This document shows positions 32,388-44,405 of a stretch of DNA of 64,000 nt, piece after piece (positions within the stretch are counted from its first letter, which is position 1; every line of letters begins with the position of its first letter). The notes beneath the pieces are model-generated. The model was not told the origin of the DNA, ran no database searches, and saw only the letters and a list, made by a program, of their open reading frames with translations. Both the position numbers and the translations under genes were made by a program. The DNA is from Erythrophleum ivorense (taxonomy: Eukaryota; Streptophyta; Magnoliopsida; Fabales; Fabaceae). The DNA lies in assembly GCA_026724425.1 (NCBI GenBank), contig JAIUCV010000084.1, positions 3,590,001-3,654,000 of the forward strand, given 5' to 3'.

Positions 32388-34640
32388 CATACTATTTTCA
32401 ATAACTCTTCAAGAGTTTGATATTCATATTAAAGATTTCTTTTGATCCATAATACTTTGATAAATATACATGGGTATTAGTTAGCCTTATATATTCACTT
32501 TCGTGATTATACCCATGAAACATATTTATTTTCATTTGATTGAATAGCTAGTGTTCTTCAGGAACATAACGATTAAATTATTAATTCCTCAATGATTATA
32601 TCCTTAAGGGACTTTTATATAAATGTCATTGTTTAGTGGGTCATATATGTCAAGTTCTTCTTTTATTGCCAAACTTAAGTAACTTGAAAGTTGCATCCAC
32701 CACATGAGATTATATCTCTTCATATCATTTTTCTTTGGCACAAATGCCTATTTATAACCCACTTGTTTTACACTTTTTAGGTGTAAGGACTTCTGGTCCA
32801 AATACTTTTCTCTTTCCAAGAGATTTTAGTTCTGCGTTTATTGCTTCTTTTTTATTTGGCCAAATCATTACTTTGTGTACACAATGCAATAGACTTTGTT
32901 TCTTGATCCTCTTTCTCATTCATAACATCAACTGCTACATTGCATGCAAATATTTTATTTACGACGTCGTTTTGCTTTTATGGTTCCATTTTATTCCATA
33001 CATGACATAATTAATTCTCGAGATCTCTTCTTTGTCTCAGGTACCTGAATTTCTTTCTTTGTCATGTTTATGTCTCTTCTGGAGATCATATAAATTTTTT
33101 TGTTTCCTCGGTTTGACCATTATCAATTTAAGCTCTTTTTACTTTTCTGAGGATTTTAATATTCGGAACCAACCGGTCTATCACGCTTCATGCGTTCTTT
33201 AGACTTACTAGCAGCTTGATATTATCCTCTGGGACATCAATTCTTATTAAAGCATTTACAGCTGGTAAGTGACTCATTCACTATATTTGGGTCAGTAAAT
33301 GTATCTGGCAATTGATACAGTAAGTTTTGTGAATGAATTATCTTTAGGACTTCTATTTCACATTCTATAGTCCGAGGATCAATGATAATTCATTCCAACT
33401 TTAATATTTTTCCAACTGTTTATTTTCTCCCCCTCATGTTGGAAATATTGGCTTACTAAGATGACAATATGCATATCAAGCCATATTTAAATCCTTCATG
33501 GATAGCTATAGATATTATCAAAGGAGATTCATATCCAACATATATCTACCACCTCTTTCAAGGATCCATCTTATATTGCTGTGGTGGAGCAATATTGATG
33601 TATATTGTACATCAAAATACTTAAAGATGGAATTTATTAGGTTTCTGACCCAAAACCAATTTTGATGGGGAGAACTTTTAGTTACTCATTGGCTTTATGC
33701 GAATTAATGCTTTTGCATTTTGTGTATGAACATTTGCTACTGGATGTTCAGCGTTAATGTTTATAAACATGTTTTTTCTCATCAAAGACTTAAGATGTGA
33801 ATTCACTAGCATTACCAAGTAATCTCACAAACTTCAGGTTGCAGATCTATAACATTGATACATACAATTATCTTGTTGCAAATGTGTTATTAAACCACAA
33901 ATATTTCTTGTATACTTTCTAGAATAATGAATAGATTCCAAATCTATTTTGGCTAGTGATAATTGTTGTATTATCATAATCTCTTATGATAAAATATCAT
34001 ATTAGAAATCATTAAGAAAAATCTTCTAGTTCTTCAATAAATGTCTACATGTTGTATTTTACTTCGCATAATTCTTGAACCGGAATGGTCTAACCAGTTC
34101 ATGCCAAAGTATGTTATATTCGGTAAACTTCTGGTTTACTATATAACATCTATTTAACTTTTCTTCATATATTGTCTTAACTTGATTAACTTTGAAATCC
34201 CTTGGAGTTACTTTATATATGATTCATCAAGATCATTTATCTTTGAATATAATCTTCTGGACTATGATATAGGGATTGTTAGATTTCTCTTGATCAATGA
34301 TCAAGTTTATCTTGAGTGTGAACATAATCTTCTAGATGTTTCACTTATTATATATTGATTGTGGGATTCATCCATTCTCCCCCTCGAGATGATGATACTT
34401 CTGGTTCATCTATCTCGAATTGAATCATAGTATAAAATCAATAACATATCCATCTTGAATTATGTCTTATATCTTTGATTCTTTAAACTTTTGATATTTG
34501 TATTATATCTTTAATTCTTTCACTTCTGGGACTTTAGAGATATAATGCATCAATGATTGTATATTCTTCCAGAGATATATATATTTTATTTGCTACTATC
34601 TTTATTTTCTCATTTCTTATGAGAATTTGAGTTTTTGAAA
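32388..34640 (-). pseudogene. Inverted Copia remnant: reverse transcriptase start and integrase region
   Basis: The minus strand at about 33,010-32,735 resembles the start of a Copia reverse transcriptase, with stops. Further right it matches, in reverse, the integrase-to-RT segment of the plus-strand copy at 36,005-37,824 (minus strand: GAGGGGGAGAAAATAAACAG near 33,440). All frames are broken. It is AT-rich. Confidence 0.7.
32831..34640 (-). repeat. Left arm of a large Copia palindrome
   Basis: About 1.8 kb is the reverse complement of 36,005-37,824, with only scattered differences where compared (for example 33,421-33,480 against 37,147-37,206). Confidence 0.85.
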
Positions 34641-34702
34641 TAAAACTCTTTGATCTTGACTTTGACATTAACCATCATATGTCTATATGATCACATATTT
34701 AA

Positions 34703-35977
34703 TCATTTATTCGCATATCACATTCACTTCAGGGAATGAATCATAACTAATTAGACAAGATTTATGATTTTCATCAATAATTCATTATTTTCTCAAAATA
34801 ATTTATTAAATTTTCTTTAATGATATTTTGTCTACAGGACAATATTATTTATCTAAGATTAGAATATGTATTTTATACATCATTGATACGCATTATTTTT
34901 TGGATAATTAAAAATTATTTACAGACTTCAGGTCATGTAATCTAAGATGCAAGTATAAGATATTCAAATTGATGATGGATAAATAAATAAATAAATAAAT
35001 ATTATCAAACTACATATATATAAAAAAAAGCATAATTAAATCAATTAATATTAATAACAATTACCTTTTTATTATCACTTCAGGTGACAATTTGAGTTTG
35101 TTATATTTTGTCTACAAGACAATAATATTTAAAATTACGTTTCAAATATTATAATATTTTTTGTGTCTACAAGACAACAAAAAAAAAAAAATACTTCTCA
35201 AATATAATAATGTTATTGTGTCTGCAAGACAACAATATTTACATGATGTATTTTAACATCTTTGCATTAGTGGTATTATCTTCACATATAGACTTCAAGT
35301 CATATGCTCTTAGATGCTATCATCTATAATTTAAATCATGTCACATTCTGGTGATCATGCATTTTCTTTAGATCAATATATTAATCTTAATATCATCAAA
35401 GATGCGATGATAGATAAAATATCTAATTTACAAAAAATAATAATACTCAATCAACCATATCATTTACTAGTAATATCATCTCATTAATCAATTAATTCAT
35501 CAATCAATATAATAGCAAAATACAATAACCATGCTCAAATAAAGTCAATTTGAAATTGCAGTGTTTATGATTGAGAATAAACAGTATTTATCAATTTTCT
35601 ATTTTTCATTTTCGAGATATGCAATAATATAGTATTATATGATTAGCAAATGATTAGTATGATCGAATGATGATTTAAGAATGAAGCAATGATAAGCAAT
35701 GATATATTCATACGAAGTTATGATTCCAACAACGAGATATACAAGGTGCTAAAATCAATCAATAATATTCAATAAAGCTGTTCAAAATTCGTTGTAATAA
35801 AATAAAATAACAAAGCAGTATGCACTTCATGTTTGATTTTAAAATCAGCTGTTAACAATCATTAAATTTGTAATATTAAAGACAAATATTTTCAGAGTGA
35901 TTCTAGCATAAACATTAATTATAATTAAATTGTGATCAAATGGTCAAATTAAGAATTTAATATGGTCAAAATAATGC
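34703..35977 (+). repeat. Leader repeat, copy 2 (palindrome spacer)
   Basis: Same orientation and sequence as 24,349-25,571. It fills most of the 1.36 kb spacer between the palindrome arms. No coding frame. Confidence 0.85.
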
Positions 35978-36004
35978 AAAAGTTAGCAAATAATTCAAGA
36001 TCAA

Positions 36005-37824
36005 AGAGTTTTATTTCAAAAACTCAAATTCTCATAAGAAGTGAGAAAATAAATATAGTAGCAAATAAAATATATATATCTCTGGAAGAATATACAATCA
36101 TTGATGCATTATATCTCTAAAGTCCCAGAAGTGAAAGAATTAAAGATATAATACAAATATCAAAAGTTTAATGAATCAAAGATATAAGACATAATTCAAG
36201 ATGGATATGTTATTGATTTTATACTATGATTCAATTCGAGATAGATGAACCAGAAGTATCATCATCTCGAGGGGGAGAATGGATGAATCCCACAATCAAT
36301 ATATAATAAGTGAAACATCTAGAAGATTATGTTCACACTCAAGATAAACTTGATCATTGATCAAGAAAAATCTAACAATCCCTATATCATAGTCCAGAAG
36401 ATTATATTCAAAGATAAATGATCTTGATGAATCATATATAAAGTAACTCCAAGGGATTTTAAAGTTAATCAAGTTAAGACAATATATGAAGAAAAGTTAA
36501 ATAGATGTTATATAGTAAACCAGAAGTTTACCGAATATAACATACTTTGGCATGAACTGGTTAGACCATTCCGGTTCAAGAATTATGCGAAGTAAAATAC
36601 AACATGTAGACATTTATTGAAGAACTAGAAGATTCTTCTTAATGATTTCTAATATGATATTGTATCATAAGAGATTATGATAATACAACAATTATCACTA
36701 GCCAAAATAGATTTGGAATCTATTCATTATATAGAAAGTATACAAGAAATATTTGTGGTTTAATAACACATTTGCAACAAGATAATTGTATGTATCAATG
36801 TTATAGATCTGCAACCTGAAGTTTGTGAGATTACTTGGTAATGCTAGTGAATTCACATCTTAAGTCTTTGATGAGAAAAACATGTTTATAAACATTAACG
36901 CTGAACATCCAGTAGCAAATGTTCATACACAAAATGCAAAAACATTAATTCGCATAAAGCCAATGAGTAACTAAAAGTTCTCCCCATCAAAATTGGTTTT
37001 GGGTCAGAAACCTAATAAATTCCATCTTTAAGTATTTGGATGTACAATATACATCAATATTGCTCCACCACAGCAATATAAGATGGATCCTCGAAAGAGG
37101 TGGTAGATATATGTTCGATATGAATCTCCTTTGATAATATCTATAGCTATCCATGAAGGATTTAAATATGGCTTGATATGCATATTGTCATCTTAGTAAG
37201 CCAATCTTTCCAACATGAGGGGGAGAAAATAAACAGTTGGAAAAAGATTAAAGTTGGAATGAATTATCATTGATCCTCGGACTATAGAATGTGAAATAGA
37301 AGTCCTAAAGATAATTCATTCACAAAACTTACTGTATCATTTGCCAGATACATTTACTGATCCAAATATAGTGTTTGAGTCACTTACCAGCTGTAAATGC
37401 TCTAATAAGAATTGATATCCCAGAAGGACTATATCAAGCTGCTAGTAAGTCTAAAGAACGCATGAAGCGTGATAGGCTTGTTGGTTCCAAATATTAGAAT
37501 CCTCGGAAAAGTAAAAAGAGCATAAATTGATAATGGTCAAACCGAGGAAACAAATAATTTTATATGATCTCCAGAAGAGACATAAACATGACAAAGAAAG
37601 AAATTCAGGTACCTGAGACAATGAAAAGATCTCGAGAATAAATTATGTCATGTCTGGAATAAATTGGAACCAGAGAAGCAAATCGGCGTCGTAAATAATA
37701 TATTTGCATGCAATATAGCAGTTGATATTATGAATGAGAAAGAGGATCATGAAACAAAGTCTGTTGCATTGTGTACACAAAGTAATGATTTGGCCAAATC
37801 GAAAAGAAGCAATAGACGCAGAGT
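36005..37824 (+). repeat. Right arm of the Copia palindrome
   Basis: Reverse complement of the left arm. It ends where Gypsy element C begins. Confidence 0.85.
36901..37824 (+). pseudogene. Plus-strand Copia integrase-to-reverse-transcriptase remnant
   Basis: Decayed coding includes an integrase C-terminal block (IAPPQ, KMDPRKR near 37,055-37,100), a purine-rich linker (GAGGGGGAGAAAATAAACAG) and the start of reverse transcriptase (RKEAIDAE at about 37,800). Stops and shifts are frequent. The sequence is cut at the conserved AIDAEL block by Gypsy element C. The conserved RNase H end reappears at 41,076-41,109 and 46,335 onward. Confidence 0.72.
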
Positions 37825-39202
37825 TGGTTCGCAGGCGGTTGGTTCTGAGTATCAGGTCTCTTCGAATGGGACTATCTTGGTTCGTGGGCGAGTTTGTGTG
37901 CCCAAGGATGAGGTGTTGAGGCATGAGGTTTTGGGAGAGGCTCATTTGAGCAAGTTTTCGATTCATCCGGGTGCGACCAAGATGTATCGTGACCTCAAAC
38001 GGTATTATCATTGGGTTGGGATGAAGAGGGATGTGGCAGAATGGGTTGCGAGGTGCAACACTTGTTCTTTGGTCAGGGCAGAGCATCAGGTGCCTAGTGG
38101 TCTTCTGCAGAGTTTACCCATTCCAGAGTGGAAGTGGGATATGATCACTATGGATTTTGTTGTGGGGTTGCCGATCTCACGGACTTTCGATGCTATTTGG
38201 GTCATTGTAGATCGCTTGACCAAGTCAGCACATTTCTTGGCTATCAAGAAGACAGATGGAGCGGCTGTCTTGGCTAGGAAGTTTGTGCGAGAGATTGTGA
38301 GGCTGCATGGAGTGCCAGCCAGTATTGTGTCGGATAGAGATCCGAGGTTCGCTTCAGAGTTTTGGAGGGCATTTCAGACTGAGATGGGCACTAAGGTGCA
38401 TATGAGTACAGCGTATCATCCGCAGACAGATGGACAGTCAGAGAGGACTATTCAGACTTTGGAGGATCTGCTTAGGATGTGTGTGCTGGATTGGGGTGGT
38501 CATTGGGCTGATCATCTGTGTTTGGCAGAGTTTGCATGTAACAACAGTTTTCAGTCTAGTATTGGCATGGCTCCTTATGAGGCGTTGTATGGGAGGCCAT
38601 GTAGGACACCCTTATGCTGGACCCAAGTGGGGGAGCGCAGCATGTTTGGAGCCAGTTTTGTCCAGGAGACGACGGAGAAGATCCGTGTCTTGAGGCTGAA
38701 CATGAAGGAGGCTCAGGATAGACAGAGGAGTTATGCAGATAGGCGGCGACGTGAGCTTAAGTTTCAGGTGGGAGATAGAGTGTATCTCAAGATGGCTATG
38801 TTGAGGGGCCCTAACAGGTCCATAGCAGAGAACAAGCTCAGTCCGCGTTTCATGGGTCCGTTTCCAGTGGTTGAGCGTGTTGGGCCAGTGGCTTATCAGC
38901 TGGAGTTGCCACCGATTATGAGCGCCTTTCACAAGGTGTTTCATGTTTCCATGTTGAGGAGGTGTTTGCGTCCTTCAGAGGAGGTGGTGGGTGAGGTTCC
39001 GGAGGACCTTCAGCCAGATATGACAGTTCCGGCAGTTCCTGTGAGGATTCTTGAGAGGAGAGTCAAGGTTCTGCGGAACAAGAGAGTGCCATTGTTGAGA
39101 GTCTTGTGGGACTGTAGCGGCACAGAGGAGCAGACTTGGGAGCCAGAGGCAAAGATGAAGCTGAAGTTCGGAAAGTGGTTCGACAAGCAGGCTGTGGAGT
39201 GA
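37825..39202 (+). pseudogene. Integrase and chromodomain of element C (N-terminally truncated pol)
   Basis: About 458 residues are open to TGA at 39,202. The HHCC zinc finger (HPGATKMYRDLKRYYH, CNTC) and the D,D35E residues (MDFVVGLP, SDRDPRFAS, PQTDGQSERT) are intact. The C-terminal part has YGRPCRTPLCW, KLSPRFMGPF and a chromodomain-like end (VLRVLWDCSGTEEQTWEPE-type). In chromoviruses the chromodomain guides insertion into certain chromatin. The frame is fused by chance to Copia sequence upstream; that join is not a natural protein start. Confidence 0.85.
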
Positions 39203-39754
39203 GCTTCTTCATCTTTGTGGTTCTAGTCTCGTTTTGGTTTTGTTGTTGTTGGTTTTGGACTTATGTATTTTCGTTTTGTTGTACGATATACATTTTTGGA
39301 GTTATATGAGATGGAGTTTTGCCTCATATTTTTGGGTTATGGTTTGGATGTTACAAGTTTCTTTGGCCGGTGGGGTCATTGAGAGTTTTAGTCACATGTT
39401 GGTACGCGTTTCAGATTTTATTACTCGTTTTGTCTAGAGGCGTGGGCCTTGTAGACGGTGGTTGTATTTGTGTTGGGACGTTAGGTGCCCAACGAACTTA
39501 TATTGGGGGTCGCTACCTCGATATGGGTTGTTTCGTGACGTGGGTCGCGGTTTGGATACTGGGCCATGGGCCGCAGTATGGATATTGGGGCGGTGGGCCG
39601 CAATATGGATATCGTGACGGTGGGTTACGGTTTTGAGAGTAATAATATCTTGGAGACATGCGTATAACATAGGACTAAAGATATGAGTTTTTGAGGTCTT
39701 TGAGAGACGTTTGTGTTGGGATTCGAGGACGAATCCAGTTTAGTGGGGGAGAAT
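39203..39754 (+). other. 3' non-coding region and purine tract of element C
   Basis: The region holds short repeats of a GGTGGGCCGCAATATGGATAT type (39,560-39,630) and ends in TTAGTGGGGGAGAAT before the LTR. No gene. Confidence 0.7.
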
Positions 39755-41075
39755 TGTAACATCCGCGAACCAGAAAGTTGTTTTGGAAGTGGTGTTGGAC
39801 GATGCTAGGGGTTCGGGAGTAGTTGGCACATGTTCTTAGAGGTGTGAATTGAGGATTGGCTGTGCATGTTCTTGTTTGATTGTTGTGCAGTCGGTCTAAG
39901 ATTCAAGCATTGCGAAGAAAGTGTGCTAAATCCTTCTGAACGACTAGTATCAAGGAAGGGTGTCGATCGAATCGAGTTGGGTTGGTTTTGGTCGATGGGT
40001 GTCGACCGACACCAAGGAAGGGTGTCGATCGACACCGGTTATTGAGAAATCGACCGGTTTGATTCAAGTCAGTTGGTTTTGTCCGGTTTAGGGCGTGGAA
40101 ACCCTATTTCGCGTTTTAAAAGCCCTGTGGCCGCGAGAAAGGCACAAGTTTCGAGATATCAAGTTTCAGAGGCGACTTTTGGAGGATTGGAGGTGATTTC
40201 TGAGTTTCTAGGTAGAATCTGTTGCTGTTCTTCATTGTTCCTTCTCCCTTCCTTCCTTTCAATCCGTTTTCAAGGTGAGTGCGTGACTGTAGGTCCGTTA
40301 TTCATTAGAGATTGTTTGATTTTGATTCTATGTTGTTGTTCTTGAGTTGTTCTTCGTTTTTATGTGGTTTGATGCGTTTATGGGGGTTGAATCCCATTGA
40401 TTGATGTTTATGCTAGTGTTTTCGCACTGTTTCATCGCGTTGGGTGTCTGGGCGTCGAGCCGGTGTCGAGCGACACTCTGTGAGTGTCGATCGACACTCG
40501 GGAGGCTGGCGTCGATCGACACCATATAGGTGTCGGTCGACACCGACCTGGGTGTCAGGAAACGTGGGTTTCCTGACAGGTAGTGGATGTTATTGTTGTT
40601 GCATTGTCATTATTGTTGTTTATTGTGGTATATTGTCTATTGTTTGACGTAATTGGCCTGTAGGCAGGATGATCCACTCACTAAGTATTTATGATAATAC
40701 TTACGCATCTCTATTCCAATGTGATGCAGGTAACAGCAATGTTCATCCGCGGAAAGAGACCGAGAGAAGAGGATGATGAGATTAGGATTTGGATTCTGGC
40801 GTTTATGTTGTGGTTGATTGAGAATTCTTGAGCTTAGGGTGTTAGACTTTATTTCAATAATGTAGCAAACCGGTTTAGGTTGCTTATTGGTTATTGGTTA
40901 TTGGTTTTATTCTTTATTGGTTATTGTTGAACGGCTATTCATGATTTATTAATATTATTGATTCTTTTGAGAACTTCCGCATTGTGTTGTTGAATTAGCT
41001 GTTGAGGATTAATATTTATGGGAATGTTAATCTGGGCTAATTATAAAAATAAAAATAAAAAGCTTGGTTGTTTCA
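39755..41075 (+). repeat. 3' LTR of element C
   Basis: 1,321 bp, TGTAACATCCGCGAACC to TTGGTTGTTTCA, of the same family as LTRs A, B and D. It is missing part of the first palindrome cluster near 39,960. Confidence 0.88.
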
Positions 41076-41109
41076 ATTTTAAAGGAGTTTTCATCTACTA
41101 CTTTCAAGG

Positions 41110-42318
41110 TGTAACATCCGTGTACCAGGAAAGTGTGTTAAAGTGGTATCGGACGACATTAGGGGTTTGGGGGTAGATTACATACGCTCTTTGAGGTGCG
41201 AATCGAGGATCGATTGTACATGTTCTTGTTTGATTGTTGTACAATTGGTTTAAGGTTCAATCATCTCGAAGAAAATGTGTAAAACGCTCCTAAATGCTTA
41301 GTGTCGATCGACACCAAGTGGTGTGTCGATCGACACCGGTTATCGGGTTTGATTTCCGGTTTAAGTCGATCGATTTGCAATTGAAGTTGGTTTGGTCGAT
41401 TGGTGTCGACCGACACCAAGGGAGGGTGTCGATCGACACCGGTTATCTGGAAATCGATCGGTTTGATTTAAGTCGGCTGGTTTTGTCTGGTTTAAGGGTT
41501 TTGGAAACCCTAAGTCGCGAATAAAGTCTCTGGTCGCGAGAAAAAGTCACTTTTTGGAGTTTCTAAGTTAGAAAAGGAGGCAGAGACTTTTCAGAGGTGA
41601 TTTGGGAGATTCCTGAAGTTTGGAGGCTTGATCTGAGGTTGTGGGTGGCTGTTCTATCTCCTTTCCCTCTTTTCAATCCGTTCTAAGGTGAGTGCGTGAC
41701 TGTAGGCTCGTCAATCGTTAGAGATTGTGTGATTTCGGAATTGTGTTATGTTCTTGAGTTGTTTATGCTGGATTTCGTGTTTGGATTGCATTGGGGCGTT
41801 GAAAACCCTTAGATTTATGTGTTTTGCGACTTGTTATGCGTTTTTCGTTGCTGTTAGTGTCTGGGCGTCGAGCTGGTGTCGACCGACACTCGATGAGTGT
41901 CGATCGACACTCAGGAGGCTGGCGTCGATCGACACCATAGAGGTGTCGGTCGACACCGACCTGGTTGTCAGGAAACATGGGTGTTTCCTGACAGGGAGTT
42001 ATGTTGTTGTTGCGTATGGTTATTACTGTTGTTACTGTGATGATTATTGTTATGGTTATTGTTGATATTGTGGTATTGTCTAGTGGTTGGCGTAATTGGC
42101 CTGTAGACGGAATGACCGTCTCACTGAGTATTTATGATAATACTCACGCATCTCTTTCGTAATGTGATGCAGGTAACAGGATTGTGTGACCGCGGGATCG
42201 AGGCTGAAGAGGGGGATGATAGGGTGATTGGTTTTCATTGATTATTGATTTATTATTTAAAGACTTCCGCTGGGTAATGATTTAATAAAAAAAAAAAAAA
42301 AAGAGCTTGGTTGTTTCA
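41110..42318 (+). repeat. 5' LTR of element D
   Basis: 1,209 bp from TGTAACATCCGTG to TTGGTTGTTTCA, with no difference seen from 45,126-46,334. It contains eight GTGTCGATCGACAC-type palindromes in two clusters (41,300-41,445 and 41,870-41,960). Confidence 0.93.
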
Positions 42319-42321
42319 TTT

Positions 42322-42333
42322 TGGTATCAGAGC
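42322..42333 (+). other. Primer binding site of element D
   Basis: TGGTATCAGAGC lies 3 bp after the LTR; initiator tRNA-Met type. Confidence 0.85.
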
Positions 42334-42452
42334 GTATACGGTTTTAGGACTGTTAGATTGGGTGAATTGAGACTATGTGGTTAAATTGATTATTGTGGTT
42401 AGTCAGTTTAGTAGTCTTGTATCATCCCCTTCGGCCTTCGAGAGATTCCGCG

Positions 42453-42519
42453 GTAAGTGTGTTTTTGGTTTTGTTTTGAGTTGGTCTAGTTGCTTATCTT
42501 CTGTGCTTTGGTAGTGCAG
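42453..42519 (+). other. Candidate leader intron of element D
   Basis: CG|GTAAGTG ... GTAGTGCAG|C, 67 bp, ends five bases before the gag ATG. It parallels 28,211-28,294 in element A. Confidence 0.45.
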
Positions 42520-42523
42520 CAAG

Positions 42524-43972
42524 ATGGACGCGGGTGCTAGAGGACGTGGTGCGAGAGGGCGCGGTAGAGCCCGTGGGGGCAGAGCAGTTGGCCGTGGTGG
42601 TCGAGCTGCGGGCCGTGGAGGTCGGGGTCATGGGCGTGGCTTACCAGAGGCTTCAGCGGAGAGTGCAGTGCCTAGTGTGGCGGCGGCGTCAGTGACACAG
42701 TCAGTGGCGGGTGATGCCAGTTTGGGTGCCGGTGGTGGCGCAGGAGCTGGAGCGGTTCCCGGTGGGGGCGCTGCTTTAGCTCAGGGTGATTTGATAGTGG
42801 GGCTACTGACGCAGCTTTTGGCACGTCTTCCGCAGGCGGTTCCACAGCAGGCTCCGGGTGCACCTCCAGTGGCCGGAGCACAGGTGGGTGCTGGTTTTGT
42901 GGGGCAGCAGGGGGCTGCGGGTTTTGTTGGGCAGCATGGCGCTGCGGGTTTTGGGCATCCGTCTTATCTAGAGATGATGAGAGAGATGCAGAGGATTGGG
43001 ACACCGTTCTTTGAGGGCGGGAGTGAGCCCGAGCAGGCCGATGAGTGGCGGCAGAGACTGGAGCGGAACTTTGGTTCTGTCAGGTGTCCAGAGGAGTATC
43101 GGGTTGAGCTAGCGGTGCATTACCTTAGTGGAGATGCGCATTTGTGGTGGAGATCTATTGTGACTCGGAGGGCTATGTGGACTTGGGGCGAATTCCTAGC
43201 AGAGTTCAACGCCAAGTATTTCCCTCAGGAGGCTCGAGATAGATTCCAGATGAGGTTCGTGGCATTGACTCAGGGTGAGCGGTCAGTGCGGGAGTATGAT
43301 GCGGAGTTCGGCAGACTCGTAGTGCATACGGGTTTTGGTTTTGAGGGCGAGCGGGCCTTGATGATGAGGTTTCTACAGGGTCTTCGGTCGAGTATCCGGA
43401 CTCAGTGCAGAGGTGGTATGTACACCACGAGAGCGGAGTTAGTGGAGCTGGCGGCTTCCATTGAGGAGGACCTTCGTGAGCAGGTTGGTCCGGTAGCGGT
43501 GCCATCTGCAGTTGCTCCTGCTACCCGGCAGAGGGGCCAGCAGCAGCAGCAGCGCGAGAGAGTTGAGTCTGGTTCTGGCAAGGGCGACAAGCCCGCGCAG
43601 GGTCAGAAGAGGAGGGCAGACGAGGTGTCTGTTAGTGGCTTGAGCAGCAATGGTGGTTGCTATGGTTGCGGGAGCATGGAGCATCGAGTTGCCAGTTGCC
43701 CCAAGAGGGCGGCTTCCAGAGAGTCTACGGTGTGTTTCCACTGTAGAGAGCCAGGGCATATCAGGCCGATGTGTCCCCAGTTGCGGCAGATGTCAGTGGC
43801 GGCAGTTCAGCCTTTGGCGATTCAGTCAGCGGATCAGATCGCAGCGTTGCAGCAGTCAGATCAGACAGGAGGAGTGGCGCGTGTGTACACATCGACGACA
43901 GAGTCGGGCCAGACGAGTCGTTCAGGCCATATCACAGGTAGAATCTCTTTCTCATACTTTGTAATTTCTTAG
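42524..43972 (+). CDS. Intact Gag of element D
   Basis: 482 codons open from ATG 42,524. Residues 1-45 form an Arg/Gly-rich, RNA-binding-like tail. Residues about 70-140 are Ala/Gly/Gln-rich. The gag domain spans about 145-320 (MREMQRIGTPFFEGG, EQADEWRQRLERNFG, AVHYLSGDAHLWWRS, LTQGERSVREYDAEFG, RTQCRGGMYTTRAELVELAA). Two CCHC knuckles follow (CYGCGSMEHRVASC, CFHCREPGHIRPMC). No stop or frameshift is seen, unlike the gag of element A. The last 11 or so residues lie beyond a conserved donor-like ACAG|GTAGAATC site (43,938) and differ from element A, so they may be intron read-through. This is the only coding product left in the element. Confidence 0.9.
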   Translation: MDAGARGRGARGRGRARGGRAVGRGGRAAGRGGRGHGRGLPEASAESAVPSVAAASVTQSVAGDASLGAGGGAGAGAVPGGGAALAQGDLIVGLLTQLLARLPQAVPQQAPGAPPVAGAQVGAGFVGQQGAAGFVGQHGAAGFGHPSYLEMMREMQRIGTPFFEGGSEPEQADEWRQRLERNFGSVRCPEEYRVELAVHYLSGDAHLWWRSIVTRRAMWTWGEFLAEFNAKYFPQEARDRFQMRFVALTQGERSVREYDAEFGRLVVHTGFGFEGERALMMRFLQGLRSSIRTQCRGGMYTTRAELVELAASIEEDLREQVGPVAVPSAVAPATRQRGQQQQQRERVESGSGKGDKPAQGQKRRADEVSVSGLSSNGGCYGCGSMEHRVASCPKRAASRESTVCFHCREPGHIRPMCPQLRQMSVAAVQPLAIQSADQIAALQQSDQTGGVARVYTSTTESGQTSRSGHITGRISFSYFVIS

Positions 43973-44405
43973 CGGTAGAATTTTTGTGTCTTTGTTGGTA
44001 TCCTTTTTTTTCTTCCGGCGTTAGAGTTTAGGAATCTTTTGCACAATTGGTGGAATTGGGTAAGGCCGTTGTTAGTGGGCGGTGTGGAGTTCAGAGGTGG
44101 CTGACTCGGGAATATTAAATGTTTCCTTACTCCGGAGCGTGCCAAGTGTATCGGCATCCGGAACAGCGTCGTTGAACTTTTGGGTTTGGCCAAGGTGGTC
44201 GGTGGAGGAATTTCGGCTACGTATGTGTTAGAGCGGTTAGTGGCATGGAGTTGTGTAGGCGGAGAGTCGTTTTACCTAAGAGTGTTTTGTGAGGCTTTGC
44301 ATGGGAGGCCATGCAGGATGCCTGTATGCTGGACCCAAGTGGGGGAGCGCAGCATTGGTGGAGTTACTTTCGTTCGGGAAACGACAGAGAAGGTTCGTGT
44401 TTGAG
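43973..44405 (+). pseudogene. Collapsed pol of element D: protease trace plus integrase scrap
   Basis: 44,065-44,150 keeps a broken protease outline (PLLVGGVEF, then FLTPERAK) with a stop and shifts. From about 44,282 the sequence jumps to an integrase C-terminal piece (GRPCRMPVCWTQVGERS, RETTEKVRV). Everything between is deleted. The gag-protease intron acceptor (GGTAAG|G near 44,064) is weaker than in element A. Confidence 0.75.

Larger units (their letters stand above)
37825..41075 (+). mobile_element. Tekay-like Gypsy element C (5'-truncated)
   Basis: Only the 3' part survives: integrase with chromodomain, 3' non-coding region, purine tract and one LTR (39,755-41,075). The left junction lies inside Copia RT, and most of that RT and RNase H is missing on the far side. 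A deletion therefore removed both the front of C and part of its Copia host. Confidence 0.85.

Noticed and set aside
37664..37824. N-terminal extension of the element C integrase frame
   Set aside because: These codons are Copia sequence in a frame that is not the Copia frame; the fusion is accidental.
41300..41960. Regular palindromes in the LTR as a CRISPR-like array
   Set aside because: Spacing is irregular, the repeats are palindromes within an LTR, and the genome is a plant genome.
41294..42065. Open frames inside the Gypsy LTRs (both strands, also at 45,310-46,081, 27,325-27,655 and 31,127-31,923)
   Set aside because: They consist of the palindrome repeats and LTR sequence, are cut by stops and match no protein domain.
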